DNA from: Deltaproteobacteria bacterium
Lineage (GTDB): Bacteria > Desulfobacterota > Desulfuromonadia > Geobacterales > Pseudopelobacteraceae
DNA length: 64,000 nucleotides
Direction: 5' to 3'
Assembly: GCA_019162745.1 (NCBI GenBank)
Contig: JAFLLC010000029.1
Coordinates: 142,810-206,809 of the forward strand
Shown here: piece by piece, positions 26,465 through 36,197 of the stretch
Layout of the letters: every line of letters starts with the position of its first letter
Position numbering within the stretch: the first letter of the stretch is position 1
Translations under genes and position numbers: made by a program
Notes under the pieces: model-generated
Told to the model about the DNA's origin: nothing
The model's input: the letters and a program-made list of their open reading frames with translations, nothing else
Database searches by the model: none

Positions 26465-27509
26465 ATATAAACCGTTTACCTGCACATTCCTCCCAGTGTC
26501 TGCGTGGAATCGAAAGAAACAGGTCTGCGATGGCCGGGTCAAATTGAGTCCCCCGATTATTGATGATTTCGGAAGTTACTTTGTCAAAGGGGAGTGCCTT
26601 CCGGTACGGCCGATCGGATGTCATGGCATCCAGCGTGTCAACAACAGAAAAAATACGGGCGCCGATCGGAATCTGTTCCCTTTTGAGCTGTTTTGGATAG
26701 CCTGTGCCATCAAACCGCTCATGGTGACTGAGGATAATCTCGGCTGGCGCCTTTAAAAAGCCTATCTCGGACAAAATGTCATAGCCTACTTGCGGATGCT
26801 TGCGCATTTGGATCCACTCGCCATCATCAAGCTGGCCAGGTTTGAGCAGGATATTATCGGATATACCGATCTTTCCAATATCGTGAAGCAGCGCTCCTTT
26901 TGCCAGATCATGGAGCTGCCTGTCGGCTATTCCGAGCTTCCCCCCCAGAAAAGCCGCAAAGTTCATAACACGTTCCGAATGAGATCCAACTTCCCTCTCA
27001 CGTGCATCAAGGGCTCTTACCAGCGCGGTCAGGGTGTTGTCATAGGCGCTGGAGAGTTCCCCCATCGTTTTACGGATCTGGGCGGTCTGTTCCATGACCT
27101 TGTACTCAAGGCTTACCTGATAATTCTTCTTTTCAAGGGCAAGGGCGCGACGTTCGATCAGATTCTTTACGGTCAGAATCACGCGATTAATGCCGAACGG
27201 CTTGGTTATGTAGTCGTCAGCCCCGAGGTGTACACATTCCATGGCGGTATTCATATCGGAAAGCCCCGTGACCATCAGAACAGCGATATCCGGGTTAGCT
27301 TTCTTCAGGTCGCGCAGCAGTTCAACTCCGCTTCTGCCGGGCATCATTATGTCCGAAATGACGAGGTCTACCGGTTGGCCCTCCAGCAGTGCAAAAGCTT
27401 CATCGACATTGGCCGCCTGATGACAAATATACTCCTCCTGCACCAAGGCGGCAGAAAGTAAATCCCGAATCATCTCTTCATCATCAACAATCAGAATATG
27501 TTGCTTCAT
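26463..27509 (-). CDS. Response regulator with HD-GYP domain (c-di-GMP phosphodiesterase type)
   Basis: About 348 residues start at ATG 27509. The N-terminal receiver (1-125) has the phospho-acceptor D53 in VISDIMMPG. A short coiled linker leads to an HD-GYP domain (about 155-340) with HDIGKIGI and HHERFDGTGYP, the complete set expected of an active phosphodiesterase. Such RpfG-type regulators hydrolyse c-di-GMP in response to a cognate kinase, which is not in the immediate vicinity. It diverges from comEC. A GGDEF response regulator lies on the other side of comEC. The ribosome site (AAAGGA) is unusually close to the start. Confidence 0.9.
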   Translation of the reverse strand: MKQHILIVDDEEMIRDLLSAALVQEEYICHQAANVDEAFALLEGQPVDLVISDIMMPGRSGVELLRDLKKANPDIAVLMVTGLSDMNTAMECVHLGADDYITKPFGINRVILTVKNLIERRALALEKKNYQVSLEYKVMEQTAQIRKTMGELSSAYDNTLTALVRALDAREREVGSHSERVMNFAAFLGGKLGIADRQLHDLAKGALLHDIGKIGISDNILLKPGQLDDGEWIQMRKHPQVGYDILSEIGFLKAPAEIILSHHERFDGTGYPKQLKREQIPIGARIFSVVDTLDAMTSDRPYRKALPFDKVTSEIINNRGTQFDPAIADLFLSIPRRHWEECAGKRFI

Positions 27510-27767
27510 TCCTTTTTGTCTCCACGTGTTGTTGGTCCACGAATAAACTCTTGCTGCACAAGCCCTGCAAGGTCCTGCAGAAATACTTTCTTTGTCAGTC
27601 GGCAGTAATTTTGCAGACAGCTTTACTCTTCTACCATGCAATTGTCATGTTTTCAAGTGGCATGACCTATGGTATACAACGGATGCGTACGATATTCATA
27701 GTCCGCCCACTTTCGGCCACTCCGGGGAATCCATGTTCCGCTCTGCTTCTTTGAATAATTGACCGCC

Positions 27768-30191
27768 ATGTCACGCCGCTGGCCGTTCCTGCTCCCTTTT
27801 TTGTTTATGACTGCCGGTATGACCCTGTCTGCTCTCAATGGCTATTTTTTAGATTTGACCTCTGTTCTTGCTGTTTTTACCTGTCTTCTGCTCGCATCAT
27901 TTCTGCCTAAACCGGGGATTTTTTCTGCCTGTATTGCCCTGTTTTTCTTTTTCTGGGGCCTGTTTGCTCTGCAACCCTGGTTATCTCCGGAGACAGCTCC
28001 AAATTCCGTCAGTTTAAAAAACTCCGATAGCCCCATAACAATCGAAGGAGTCCTTTCAACACGCCCTTCAGTTGCTCCGGAAGGAAGCCGCGTGACCGTT
28101 CAGGTCGAACGCATATTCAGCGGGAATCGGTCCGAAACGGCGTCCGGTTTATTATTGCTGTATGTCAGTGAGGGGGATGTCTCTCTGACCCGCGGAGACC
28201 GGATCCGCTTTATCTCCCGTGTTTCTGTGCCGCGTCTGCTTGGCCTGCCGGGTGAATTCAATTATCCCCGCTATCTTGCCTTTCAGGGAATATCAGCAAC
28301 CGGACGTGTACCCTCCCAAGCCGATATTGTCCTTATTCGCGCCGCTGCAGTGGAATCCTGGCAACGTATAATTGACCAGACGGCGCAAAGTCTTGGTAAC
28401 GCTATTCGTGGCGCGGTTCCTGACGTAAATGTTTCTTCTGTCTTGACAGCGCTGCTTATAGGCGATCAACGGAGGATTCCACAGGATCTGGCAAATGCAT
28501 ATACCAAGGCTGGAGTAAACCATATCCTGTCAATATCCGGGTTTCATGTCGGTATAATTGCTGCCTTCATAACGGTTATGCTTGTATGGCTGCTGACCCG
28601 TTTTGAATATATTGCGCTGTGCTGGAATGTGCGCCGGATTGCACTGCTGATCGCCGTTCCGGCAATGGTGGCGTACCTGCTCTTAACCGGTAATGCTCCG
28701 GCAACGGCGCGTTCGGTGATTATGCTGACTATTTTTGCCGCAGCACTTTTCGCGGAGCGGGAGCGAGACTCAATCAATACACTGCTGTTTGCAGCGTTTT
28801 TTCTGGTGGCGATCAATCCGCCAACTCTTTTTGATGTCTCCTTTCAACTCTCATTTATTTCGCTGTGGGGGATACTTATTGCCGTTCCGTTGATCATGGA
28901 GCGTACCGCAACCGTCTGTTCTCCCTTGCTGCGCAGTATGATCCAGTTTATGGCTGTATCTGTTGCCGCATCGTGTATAACCCTTCTTCCGGTTCTGTTT
29001 ATTTTCAAGGTGGCATCTCTTAACGGAATTCTGACCAATTTCCTGATTGTGCCGCTGTTGGGTTACGGTGCTGTTCTAACCGGATTTATTGCTCTTCCCC
29101 TGGTTGTTCTTTTCCCTTCCTCTGCTTTTCTTCTGCTCTGGCCGGCAGCGACACTGGTTGCTGTTTCGAACCGGTTTGTCATGTGGTGTACCTCCCTTCC
29201 GGTATTTAATTTTCACGGTATCACCGGTTGGGACATGTTCTTTTTTCTGTTCTTCATGACCTGTATGACTTTTTTGAGGGGCAAGGTTCTGCTTCGGGTT
29301 TCAAGTCTGCTGATTCCGCTCTTTGCAATTATTTTGCATCTTTACGCTGCAAACGCCACTGATGGCCGACTGCACATTACGATGCTCAGTGTCGGCCAGG
29401 CTGAATCCTTGCTGGTGCGACTTCCGGATGGCTCGACTCTGCTCGTGGATGGAGGCGGGTATCTGCATGATATCGGCAACGATTTCGGTCAGCGTATGCT
29501 GGCACCCGCGCTGGGTGCGTTGCACGTCGGGCGGGTTGACAGGATGATAGCGACGCATGAACACCCCGATCATAGCGGCGGACTTCCGTATATCATTAAA
29601 AATTTCCCGGTTGGTGAGTTCTGGAGCATCAAAAATGTAACAGCCGAAATCAGCAGCGAGCTGATCAAAAAAAAGATGGCACAACGTACGCTTGCTGCCG
29701 GGGATGTTATTACGCTCCCCGGTCCTGTCACCGTCACGTTCCTTTCTCCGGCAAGATCTCTGCAGACAATAGCGGAGATCGATGAATCGAGTGCAAATGA
29801 ACAATCGCTCGTATTCCGTCTCAGTTATGGTGCCTTCAGCATGATCTTTTGCGCCGATGCCGGTTTTGAGGCTGAACAGGTGATGCTTGCCGGCCCTGAT
29901 GAGTTGCAATCTACGGTTCTTAAGGTCGGGCATCATGGCAGCCGCTACTCAACGTCTGAGGAGTTTCTGAAACGGGTCAATCCGGAAGTGGCGCTGATTT
30001 CTGCCGGCGCCGGGAACCGCTTTGGACTGCCATCGACGCGAACGGTTGATCTGCTGAGATCAAAAGGAATTCCCACCTATCGCACTGATCGTGATGGAAC
30101 TATTGAACTTGTTACCGATGGAGTCAGCTGGTCTGTTTCAACCCCCTACAGATCCGCCGGAAATATTTTGCCGTTTGACTCCGTACAGTGA
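27768..30191 (+). CDS. comEC: ComEC/Rec2-type DNA uptake channel protein
   Basis: About 807 residues start at ATG 27768; TTG 27759 is an alternative. An N-terminal DUF4131 region with several helices (1-190) precedes the Competence domain (about 220-490) with the SISGFHVG motif. The C-terminus is a metallo-beta-lactamase domain with the complete HEHPDH motif starting at H597 and a later GHHGSRYS. In transformable bacteria ComEC moves one DNA strand across the inner membrane while the C-terminal domain may degrade the other. No other competence gene is in the window. A DNA-uptake role in this organism is unproven. Confidence 0.9.
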   Translation: MSRRWPFLLPFLFMTAGMTLSALNGYFLDLTSVLAVFTCLLLASFLPKPGIFSACIALFFFFWGLFALQPWLSPETAPNSVSLKNSDSPITIEGVLSTRPSVAPEGSRVTVQVERIFSGNRSETASGLLLLYVSEGDVSLTRGDRIRFISRVSVPRLLGLPGEFNYPRYLAFQGISATGRVPSQADIVLIRAAAVESWQRIIDQTAQSLGNAIRGAVPDVNVSSVLTALLIGDQRRIPQDLANAYTKAGVNHILSISGFHVGIIAAFITVMLVWLLTRFEYIALCWNVRRIALLIAVPAMVAYLLLTGNAPATARSVIMLTIFAAALFAERERDSINTLLFAAFFLVAINPPTLFDVSFQLSFISLWGILIAVPLIMERTATVCSPLLRSMIQFMAVSVAASCITLLPVLFIFKVASLNGILTNFLIVPLLGYGAVLTGFIALPLVVLFPSSAFLLLWPAATLVAVSNRFVMWCTSLPVFNFHGITGWDMFFFLFFMTCMTFLRGKVLLRVSSLLIPLFAIILHLYAANATDGRLHITMLSVGQAESLLVRLPDGSTLLVDGGGYLHDIGNDFGQRMLAPALGALHVGRVDRMIATHEHPDHSGGLPYIIKNFPVGEFWSIKNVTAEISSELIKKKMAQRTLAAGDVITLPGPVTVTFLSPARSLQTIAEIDESSANEQSLVFRLSYGAFSMIFCADAGFEAEQVMLAGPDELQSTVLKVGHHGSRYSTSEEFLKRVNPEVALISAGAGNRFGLPSTRTVDLLRSKGIPTYRTDRDGTIELVTDGVSWSVSTPYRSAGNILPFDSVQ

Positions 30192-30247
30192 AATAGAGTA
30201 CATAGATACGGTGATTTTAAGACATTTCCTTTATTGATCGGCGTTAA

Positions 30248-31612
30248 ATGGATACGATCCTGTTAGTTGAAGATGATCGTTTTTTTCGGGAAATGTTCTC
30301 CAACCTGCTGCAAGCCGAAGGGTATCAGGTTGAAACAGCATCCTGCGGGAATGACGGGCTTGAAATGCTTGCCAAAGGGCAGTATTCGCTTGTTATTACC
30401 GATCTGGTCATGCCTGATATCAGTGGCCTTGAGGTCCTTTCACGGGTGCGTGAAAGCCACCCGACGGTCGATGTCATCATGGTCACCGGCAATGCCAATC
30501 TTGAGTCTGCTATTTTTGCCCTGAAACATGGTGCCCGTGACTACCTGATAAAGCCGGTTAATCCGGATGAGTTAAAACATTCCGTTGCCCAGTGTATCCA
30601 GCAGCGCCGTCTCCTCGATGAAAATGACGAGCTGAAAAACATGCTTTCACTGTTCCGCGCAAGTCAGGTTATTGCCGGCTGTCTTGACAGAGAACACCTT
30701 TACTACTTGCTTGTTGAAACTATTGCCCGCGAAGCCGGACTCAGCCGTGCCCTCGGGTTTTTCATGGCTGAAGGAGTTTTGGAGCTTAAAATAACAAAGG
30801 GGATTTCCACCGCAGCAGGTAAATGTCTTTTGGAAGAGATTCACGCCCGGCTTGCCGCATTGCCAGCGGCAGAGTTTTCAATCCGGCATCTGCACCTTTC
30901 ACCAGCGTCTGCCCAGGAAGGGTTCACCGAAGCCTTCCTGATCCCGGTGGGATCTCATGCTGAACTGTTCGGCGCGGTTGTGCTTCTGAATAACCCTTCC
31001 AGCGCGCTTCCTGATAGTGAGAAATATAGAAAGAATATACTGTTTTTGATAGAACAGTCACTGCGAGCCTTTGAAAATGCCGAAACTTTTGCCAAAGCAA
31101 AAGATCTGTCGTTTATTGACGATGTCAGCGGCCTCTATAACCATCGCTACCTGGATATTGCTCTTGAGCGCGAAATGAAGCGGGTTGAGCGATATGCCTC
31201 GCATCTTGCGGTGCTTTTCATCGACGTCGATTCGTTCAAGCAGGTAAACGATACTCATGGACATCTGGTCGGAAGTCGGGTTCTGGCGGAATTCGGCGCA
31301 CTGATCAAAAAAGCGGTCCGTGATGTTGATATTGTCATTCGTTACGGTGGCGATGAATATACCGCCATACTGGTGGAAACATCCTGTGACAAGGCCGAAC
31401 TGGTTGCTGAACGTATCCGGAGGCAGGTTGAGGTACATCATTTTCAGGGTTCCGGGGGGCAGGCCATACATTTGACCTGCAGTATCGGTTTTGCCTGCTG
31501 TCCTGATGATACCGCTTCCAAGGATGCACTGCTTGAAATGGCCGACAATGCCATGTATGCCGGCAAAGCATCGGGTAAGAACTGTGTTCGGCGTGTAACT
31601 CGCTGTGACTGA
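30248..31612 (+). CDS. Response regulator with GGDEF (diguanylate cyclase) output
   Basis: The 454-residue protein has a receiver domain (1-125) with D52, a middle sensor-like region (about 140-285) possibly GAF-like, and a GGDEF domain (about 290-454). The active-site motif is GGDEY (367-371); tyrosine in the last place is a common conservative variant. A full inhibitory site RDVD lies five residues upstream, so product feedback by c-di-GMP is expected. It lies 56 bp after comEC. A copy of the dispersed G/C-rich repeat follows its stop and could serve as a terminator. Confidence 0.9.
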   Translation: MDTILLVEDDRFFREMFSNLLQAEGYQVETASCGNDGLEMLAKGQYSLVITDLVMPDISGLEVLSRVRESHPTVDVIMVTGNANLESAIFALKHGARDYLIKPVNPDELKHSVAQCIQQRRLLDENDELKNMLSLFRASQVIAGCLDREHLYYLLVETIAREAGLSRALGFFMAEGVLELKITKGISTAAGKCLLEEIHARLAALPAAEFSIRHLHLSPASAQEGFTEAFLIPVGSHAELFGAVVLLNNPSSALPDSEKYRKNILFLIEQSLRAFENAETFAKAKDLSFIDDVSGLYNHRYLDIALEREMKRVERYASHLAVLFIDVDSFKQVNDTHGHLVGSRVLAEFGALIKKAVRDVDIVIRYGGDEYTAILVETSCDKAELVAERIRRQVEVHHFQGSGGQAIHLTCSIGFACCPDDTASKDALLEMADNAMYAGKASGKNCVRRVTRCD

Positions 31613-31630
31613 CAATTCACCTTACAGCTG

Positions 31631-31735
31631 AACCCCAACTCCAGCCCTTTCCGGCTCCCTTTAGGCCCCAGAGGGTCCTTGTCAGGGGAGAGCCTTTAAA
31701 GTTTCCCCCTGATAAGGGGGGCCAGGGGGGTAGTT
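31631..31735 (+). repeat. Dispersed G/C-rich repeat, copy A
   Basis: About 100 bp that align closely with 44873-44963 in the same orientation and with 36074-36166 inverted. Shared landmarks are AACCCC at one end, GCTCCCTTTAGG, CCCAGAGGG, TCAGGGGAG, a CCCCCTGATAAGGGGG hairpin and a GGGGGGT end. It fills most of the gap between the GGDEF gene and hisS. The hairpin followed by TAGTTTTT could terminate the upstream transcript. Confidence 0.8.
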
Positions 31736-31770
31736 TTTGTCTTGCGCTTTTCTAAATTATGAGGTGATCT

Positions 31771-33027
31771 GTGGCTCTAACAGCAGTCAAAGGTTTTAAT
31801 GATATTCTCCCGGATGAATCCGGGCGCTGGCAGTATATTGAACAGACGGCCCGAAGGGTTTTTGAGCTGAACGGTTTTGGTGAGATCCGGGTTCCGGTTC
31901 TGGAAAAAACCGAGCTATTTTGCCGCTCGATCGGTGATGCAACCGATATCGTCGAAAAGGAGATGTACACCTTCACCGACAAGGGTGAAAACAGCGTCAC
32001 GCTTCGACCGGAAGGGACAGCCGGAGTCATGCGCGCCTTCATCGAACATAAAATGTATGCACAGGATCCGATCGCAAAGCTGTACTATATGGGGCCGATG
32101 TTCCGTTATGAACGCCCTCAAAAAGGACGCTACCGTCAGTTTCATCAGATCGGCGCCGAAATCACCGGTGTAAACGATCCGCTGGCTGACGCTCAGGTAC
32201 TGAACATGCTGACTTCCTTCTTTCGTGAAATCGGCTTGACCGAGCCGACGCTGCAGATAAACTCGCTCGGTTGCCCGGAGTGCCGTCCCGCGTACCGCAA
32301 CGCTTTGCGGTGTTTTCTGGAAGAGCGGATGGAGCATCTCTGCGAAGATTGCAAGCGGCGTTTTGACACCAATCCGCTTCGCACACTTGACTGCAAGGCG
32401 TCGGGCTGCATTGAGGCGACATCCGGGGCTCCGTCAGTACTGGAACATCTCTGCAGCGGCTGCGATGATCATTTCAGCTCTGTACGCCGCTATCTCGATC
32501 TTTCGTCCACACCTTACAGTATCAACTCCCGCATGGTACGAGGACTCGATTACTACACCCGCACGACCTTTGAGATGGTTACCGGATTGCTCGGTTCGCA
32601 ATCTGCCGTTGCTGCGGGGGGGCGCTATGATGGTCTAATATCGCAGCTCGGTGGACCGGCTATTCCAGGAATCGGTTTTGCAATGGGGCTTGAGCGGGTT
32701 GCGCTGCTGCTCGGCAGCCAGGAGTTTGCGACTCTCCCTGACCTGTTTATTGCCACGATGGGGGGAGGGGAGCGTGATGTCGCCTTCCGCCTGATGGATG
32801 GTCTGATAAAGTCCGGAGTTCGCGCCGAAATGGATTACGAAGGAAAAAGCCTGAAGAGTCAGATGCGCCGGGCCGACAAGCTTCGGGCGCGCTATAGCGT
32901 TGTAATCGGTGGAAATGAAGTTGATTCCGGACGAGCCTCCTTCAAGCGGATGGCTGACGGTATCCAGGCAGATACTGAGCTGACGGTCGGCGCGATACAA
33001 CTGTTGATCGGGAAGCCGGAGCAGTGA
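31771..33027 (+). CDS. hisS: Histidyl-tRNA synthetase
   Basis: This 418-residue class II synthetase charges tRNA-His. Visible signatures are motif 2 ([20 protein letters not shown], about 111-130), the HisA-type motif [15 protein letters not shown] sequence [14 protein letters not shown] (about 257-270), and motif 3 [11 protein letters not shown] (about 300-310). A four-cysteine insertion (CEDCKRRF ... CSGCDDHF) is present, as in many bacterial HisRS. The start is GTG 31771 with GAGGTGAT upstream. Its stop overlaps the ruvB ATG by one base, beginning a four-gene translationally linked run. Confidence 0.95.
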   Translation: MALTAVKGFNDILPDESGRWQYIEQTARRVFELNGFGEIRVPVLEKTELFCRSIGDATDIVEKEMYTFTDKGENSVTLRPEGTAGVMRAFIEHKMYAQDPIAKLYYMGPMFRYERPQKGRYRQFHQIGAEITGVNDPLADAQVLNMLTSFFREIGLTEPTLQINSLGCPECRPAYRNALRCFLEERMEHLCEDCKRRFDTNPLRTLDCKASGCIEATSGAPSVLEHLCSGCDDHFSSVRRYLDLSSTPYSINSRMVRGLDYYTRTTFEMVTGLLGSQSAVAAGGRYDGLISQLGGPAIPGIGFAMGLERVALLLGSQEFATLPDLFIATMGGGERDVAFRLMDGLIKSGVRAEMDYEGKSLKSQMRRADKLRARYSVVIGGNEVDSGRASFKRMADGIQADTELTVGAIQLLIGKPEQ

Positions 33028-34055
33028 TGGACGCCAGTATAATCCGCACAATCACTCCTGAAAAACGGGATGATGACAGTCAGTTTGACACAACTTTGCG
33101 CCCTCGATCCTTTGATGACTACATTGGTCAGGAGAAGATAAAGGGGAACCTGCGCCTCTTCATAGATGCCGCCAAGGGGAGGGGAGAGGCGCTCGACCAT
33201 GTCCTGCTGTACGGTCCCCCTGGTCTTGGCAAGACGACGCTGGCCAATATCATCGCCTGCGAGATGGGTGTCAATATCAAGTCCACCTCCGGACCGGTTA
33301 TTGAACGTCCCGGCGATCTGGCCGCCATCCTGACCAATCTTGAGCCGCATGACGTCCTCTTTATCGACGAAATCCACCGGATTTCACATATAGTTGAAGA
33401 GATCCTTTATCCGGCCATGGAGGATTATCAGCTCGATATCATGATCGGCCAGGGGCCGAGCGCCCGCTCGATCAAGCTGGATCTGCCACGTTTTACGCTG
33501 GTGGGCGCCACCACCCGGGCCGGTCTTCTCTCCTCGCCGCTGCGCGATCGCTTTGGGGTTATCTCGCGCCTTGAATTTTACACCTATGACGAACTTGCCA
33601 CCATTATCTGTCGCTCATCCGGTATTCTCGGGATGGAGATCGATCCCCGCGGGGCGGCCGAGCTGGCCCGCCGCAGCCGGGGAACCCCCCGGATCGCCAA
33701 CCGACTGCTGCGCCGCGTGCGTGATTATGCCCAGGTGCGGGCCGATGGCGTCATAACTCTTGAGGTAGTGCGGGCAACACTCAAGCTGCTTGAAATAGAC
33801 GAAATGGGTTTTGACCAGATGGATCGGATGATCCTGCTGACTATTATTGACAAGTTCGGAGGTGGACCGGTTGGTCTGGACACCATTGCCGCCGCTATCA
33901 GCGAGGAGAGTGATACGATCGAGGATGTCTACGAGCCGTTTCTGATTCAGAACGGATTTATCAATCGTACCCCGCGCGGCAGAGTTGCTACCCGTGCGGC
34001 CTACCTGCATTTCGGCCGTATCGCCCCGGAATCCTCCCAGGCGAATCTGTTCTAG
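33027..34055 (+). CDS. ruvB: Holliday junction branch-migration helicase RuvB
   Basis: About 342 residues. AAA+ core with Walker [10 protein letters not shown], Walker B DEIHR and sensor 1 GATTRAG, followed by the RuvB winged-helix C-terminus (about 255-335) with NRTPRGR. RuvB hexamers drive branch migration with RuvA, and RuvC resolves the junction. Neither ruvA nor ruvC is adjacent, so ruvB is separated from its usual partners here. ATG 33027 overlaps the hisS stop by one base (GTG 33024 also possible). An Hda-like gene starts 2 bp after the stop. Confidence 0.95.
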   Translation: MDASIIRTITPEKRDDDSQFDTTLRPRSFDDYIGQEKIKGNLRLFIDAAKGRGEALDHVLLYGPPGLGKTTLANIIACEMGVNIKSTSGPVIERPGDLAAILTNLEPHDVLFIDEIHRISHIVEEILYPAMEDYQLDIMIGQGPSARSIKLDLPRFTLVGATTRAGLLSSPLRDRFGVISRLEFYTYDELATIICRSSGILGMEIDPRGAAELARRSRGTPRIANRLLRRVRDYAQVRADGVITLEVVRATLKLLEIDEMGFDQMDRMILLTIIDKFGGGPVGLDTIAAAISEESDTIEDVYEPFLIQNGFINRTPRGRVATRAAYLHFGRIAPESSQANLF

Positions 34056-34057
34056 CC

Positions 34058-34750
34058 ATGCAGCAGTTTTTTGATTTCCCCATTAACCAAAGCTTCAGCT
34101 TTGACAGCTTTGTATCCTGTGAAGGAAACACAGCGGCACTCAGGTTTGCGCTGAGGATTGCCGATCCCTCCGATTCCGAGACCCTGCTTTATCTGTATGG
34201 CCCACCCGGGTCCGGAAAAACCCATCTGCTGCGCTCCATCGCCGGGAGCAGTTTCCCCTATCTTTCGCTCCGTGAACCGCTCTCCCCGGAACGCCTGGTA
34301 TCGATATTCACCTCAGCCGAAGGGTTGGTGGTGGATGACCTGCAGAATATGCCGGATGATCCTGACCTGCGGCGGGCTCTCTGGCAGCTGTTCAATGAAT
34401 TTCACACCTCCGGTCGCACGATCGCCATGGCCGGAGCTACGCCGCCGCGTGATCTTGCCAACATGGACGACCACCTCACTTCGCGGCTGTTATGGGGACT
34501 TGTTGCCAGGCTCGATACGTCTGATGATAACTCCCGGAGAATGATTATCAGGAAGGTTGCCGAGGATCATCAAATCAGGGTGCCAGACGATGTGGTTGAC
34601 TATATTCTGGCAACTACCAGCAGGGAAGTCGGCGCACTGATAACTTTTTTTCAGCAGTTATACCGTTTCTCAATGGCTGAAAAACGGCGCATCACAATGC
34701 CGCTTGCCAGGGAAGTGCGCGAACTGTATCTGACGGAGCGTATGTTATGA
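34058..34750 (+). CDS. hda: DnaA-related AAA+ protein, Hda-like
   Basis: The 230-residue protein contains a DnaA-type AAA+ module: an N-terminal QFFDFP-like segment (the Hda clamp-binding motif is QL[S/P]L[P/F]-like and the start MQQFFDFP fits that position), Walker A GPPGSGKTHL, and a degenerate Walker B with VVDDLQNM. It lacks the DnaA DNA-binding domain. In E. coli, Hda with the sliding clamp stimulates ATP hydrolysis on DnaA to prevent re-initiation. Its stop overlaps the next gene's ATG by 4 bp (ATGA). Functional equivalence with Hda is inferred from architecture and the N-terminal motif. Confidence 0.75.
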   Translation: MQQFFDFPINQSFSFDSFVSCEGNTAALRFALRIADPSDSETLLYLYGPPGSGKTHLLRSIAGSSFPYLSLREPLSPERLVSIFTSAEGLVVDDLQNMPDDPDLRRALWQLFNEFHTSGRTIAMAGATPPRDLANMDDHLTSRLLWGLVARLDTSDDNSRRMIIRKVAEDHQIRVPDDVVDYILATTSREVGALITFFQQLYRFSMAEKRRITMPLAREVRELYLTERML

Positions 34751-36069
34751 CCCCGTTCAGGAACCGATTGAAGACTCCGGAAGAGATTGAACTGGAGCAC
34801 AAATATCAACAGTTGGTACGGGTTAAAACCGAGCTTCAACAGCGTGAACAGGATTACAACCGCTTGAAGTCTGAAATAAGAATCTTTGAGCAGGTTTATG
34901 AGGATGTACTTGGAGCCCGGATTGAGACGCTGGAAGATCTTGAATGGCAGTTAAAGGGGTTCCTGAATGAGACGACGGCAGAAAGCCCGGCTGAAGCGGA
35001 GAAGCTGCCGCCATCATACACTCACTTCCAGCATACAACGGACCTGCTGGACGATGACGAAGAACCTCGGGATGCAACAAACCTTAGTCTGAAATCGTTG
35101 TATCGGGGAGTGGCCAAAGCGGTTCACCCCGATCTTGCTGCTGATGAGGTAGAACGACTGCGCCGCCAGGAACTGATGGCGCTTGCCAATGAAGCGTATC
35201 AAACCGGGAACCGGCAGGTGCTGATCGATCTTTTAAGTGAGTGGGAGCAGGCGCCGCTATCATATGGATCGGAGCTGGATATTGCCCTTGAGCTTGTGCG
35301 CGTTATTCGTCAACTTGCAGCGGTTCAACAAAATATCCATGCTATTATCCGTCAGACCGAAGAGCTGAAGCAGACCGATATTTTCCATTTTAAACTGAGG
35401 GTAAGTGATGCGCTGGCCGATGGTGTTGATCTTCTGGCGGAGATGGCAGCTGCCGTTGACCTGGACATAGCTCGCATCCGGCGGCGCCTGTCAACAATTT
35501 GCGGTGAGGCAGGAGAGTCCGCCGGCGCGGACAGTGCTCTCTTTGAAACGCGCATTGTCCGCTTTCCTCCTGAACAGAACTGCGGTTCGCTCTTTATCCG
35601 TAAGGCGTCTTCTCTTGATTTCAGAGACTGGCAGCGCATCGGGATTGCACGGGGCGCCAAAGAGATCTTCATTAATACATCGTTGCGGCTGGATCTGAAA
35701 GCTGATACCTGTTTGGATACAGCATTTCTGGCAGAGTTGCAGCCGGACGACCTTCAAGCTCTGTTTCTTTATAATTGCGATGACAGGATACTGTCGCAAA
35801 TCGTGCATCTGAGTGGTCTGGAGGAGCTGTATCTCTCCGATACCGCTGTCACCGATCAGGGTTTGGCCCTGCTCCATCCTCTGGTGTCACTGCAACGAAT
35901 ATCGATCTATCACACCGCTATTGGCGATGAAGGCATTTTGAACCTGTCGCTGCTGCCGGGACTGAAATGGCTCACCTGCAGCGGGACTGACGCCACGGAG
36001 AAGGGATTTAACCTGTTCCGGAGGGCCGTGCCCGGCTGCAAGACAGTTAACTTTAAATGGCGCTATTAG
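34747..36069 (+). CDS. J-domain-like protein with C-terminal leucine-rich repeats
   Basis: This 440-residue protein is not a recognised named family. N-terminal residues 12-75 are predicted coiled coil. A J-domain-like segment lies at about 112-165 with the HPD tripeptide at 127-129, flanked by a basic helix (SLKSLYRGVAKAV) and a second helix (RRQELMALANEAY). A helical middle region (about 175-260) leads to a C-terminal stretch with leucine-rich-repeat character (about 335-435: LEELYLSDTAVTDQGLALL, LQRISIYHTAIGDEGIL, LKWLTCSGTDATEKG). J-domains recruit Hsp70 (DnaK); LRRs bind proteins. Overlap with the Hda-like gene by 4 bp ties the two together. A client is not known. Confidence 0.7.
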   Translation: MTPFRNRLKTPEEIELEHKYQQLVRVKTELQQREQDYNRLKSEIRIFEQVYEDVLGARIETLEDLEWQLKGFLNETTAESPAEAEKLPPSYTHFQHTTDLLDDDEEPRDATNLSLKSLYRGVAKAVHPDLAADEVERLRRQELMALANEAYQTGNRQVLIDLLSEWEQAPLSYGSELDIALELVRVIRQLAAVQQNIHAIIRQTEELKQTDIFHFKLRVSDALADGVDLLAEMAAAVDLDIARIRRRLSTICGEAGESAGADSALFETRIVRFPPEQNCGSLFIRKASSLDFRDWQRIGIARGAKEIFINTSLRLDLKADTCLDTAFLAELQPDDLQALFLYNCDDRILSQIVHLSGLEELYLSDTAVTDQGLALLHPLVSLQRISIYHTAIGDEGILNLSLLPGLKWLTCSGTDATEKGFNLFRRAVPGCKTVNFKWRY

Positions 36070-36073
36070 TCAA

Positions 36074-36166
36074 ACCAACTCCCCAATCCCCCCTTGTCAG
36101 GGGGGAAGTTTTGAAGCCTCCCTTGATAAGCACCCTCTGGGGCATAAAGGGAGGTTTGGTGGGGTT
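36074..36166 (-). repeat. Dispersed G/C-rich repeat, copy B (inverted)
   Basis: The reverse complement aligns with copies A and C over about 90 bp, with landmarks CTCCCTTTATG, CCCCAGAGGGT, CAAGGGAGG and the CCCCCCTGACAAGGGGGG hairpin. It fills the gap between the J-domain/LRR gene and cvfB. Read on the plus strand, the CCCCCCTTGTCAGGGGGG hairpin followed by AAGTTTTG could act as a terminator for the hisS operon. Confidence 0.8.
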
Positions 36167-36197
36167 TGATGCGAAAGATCAAGAATAAGGAGTTTAT

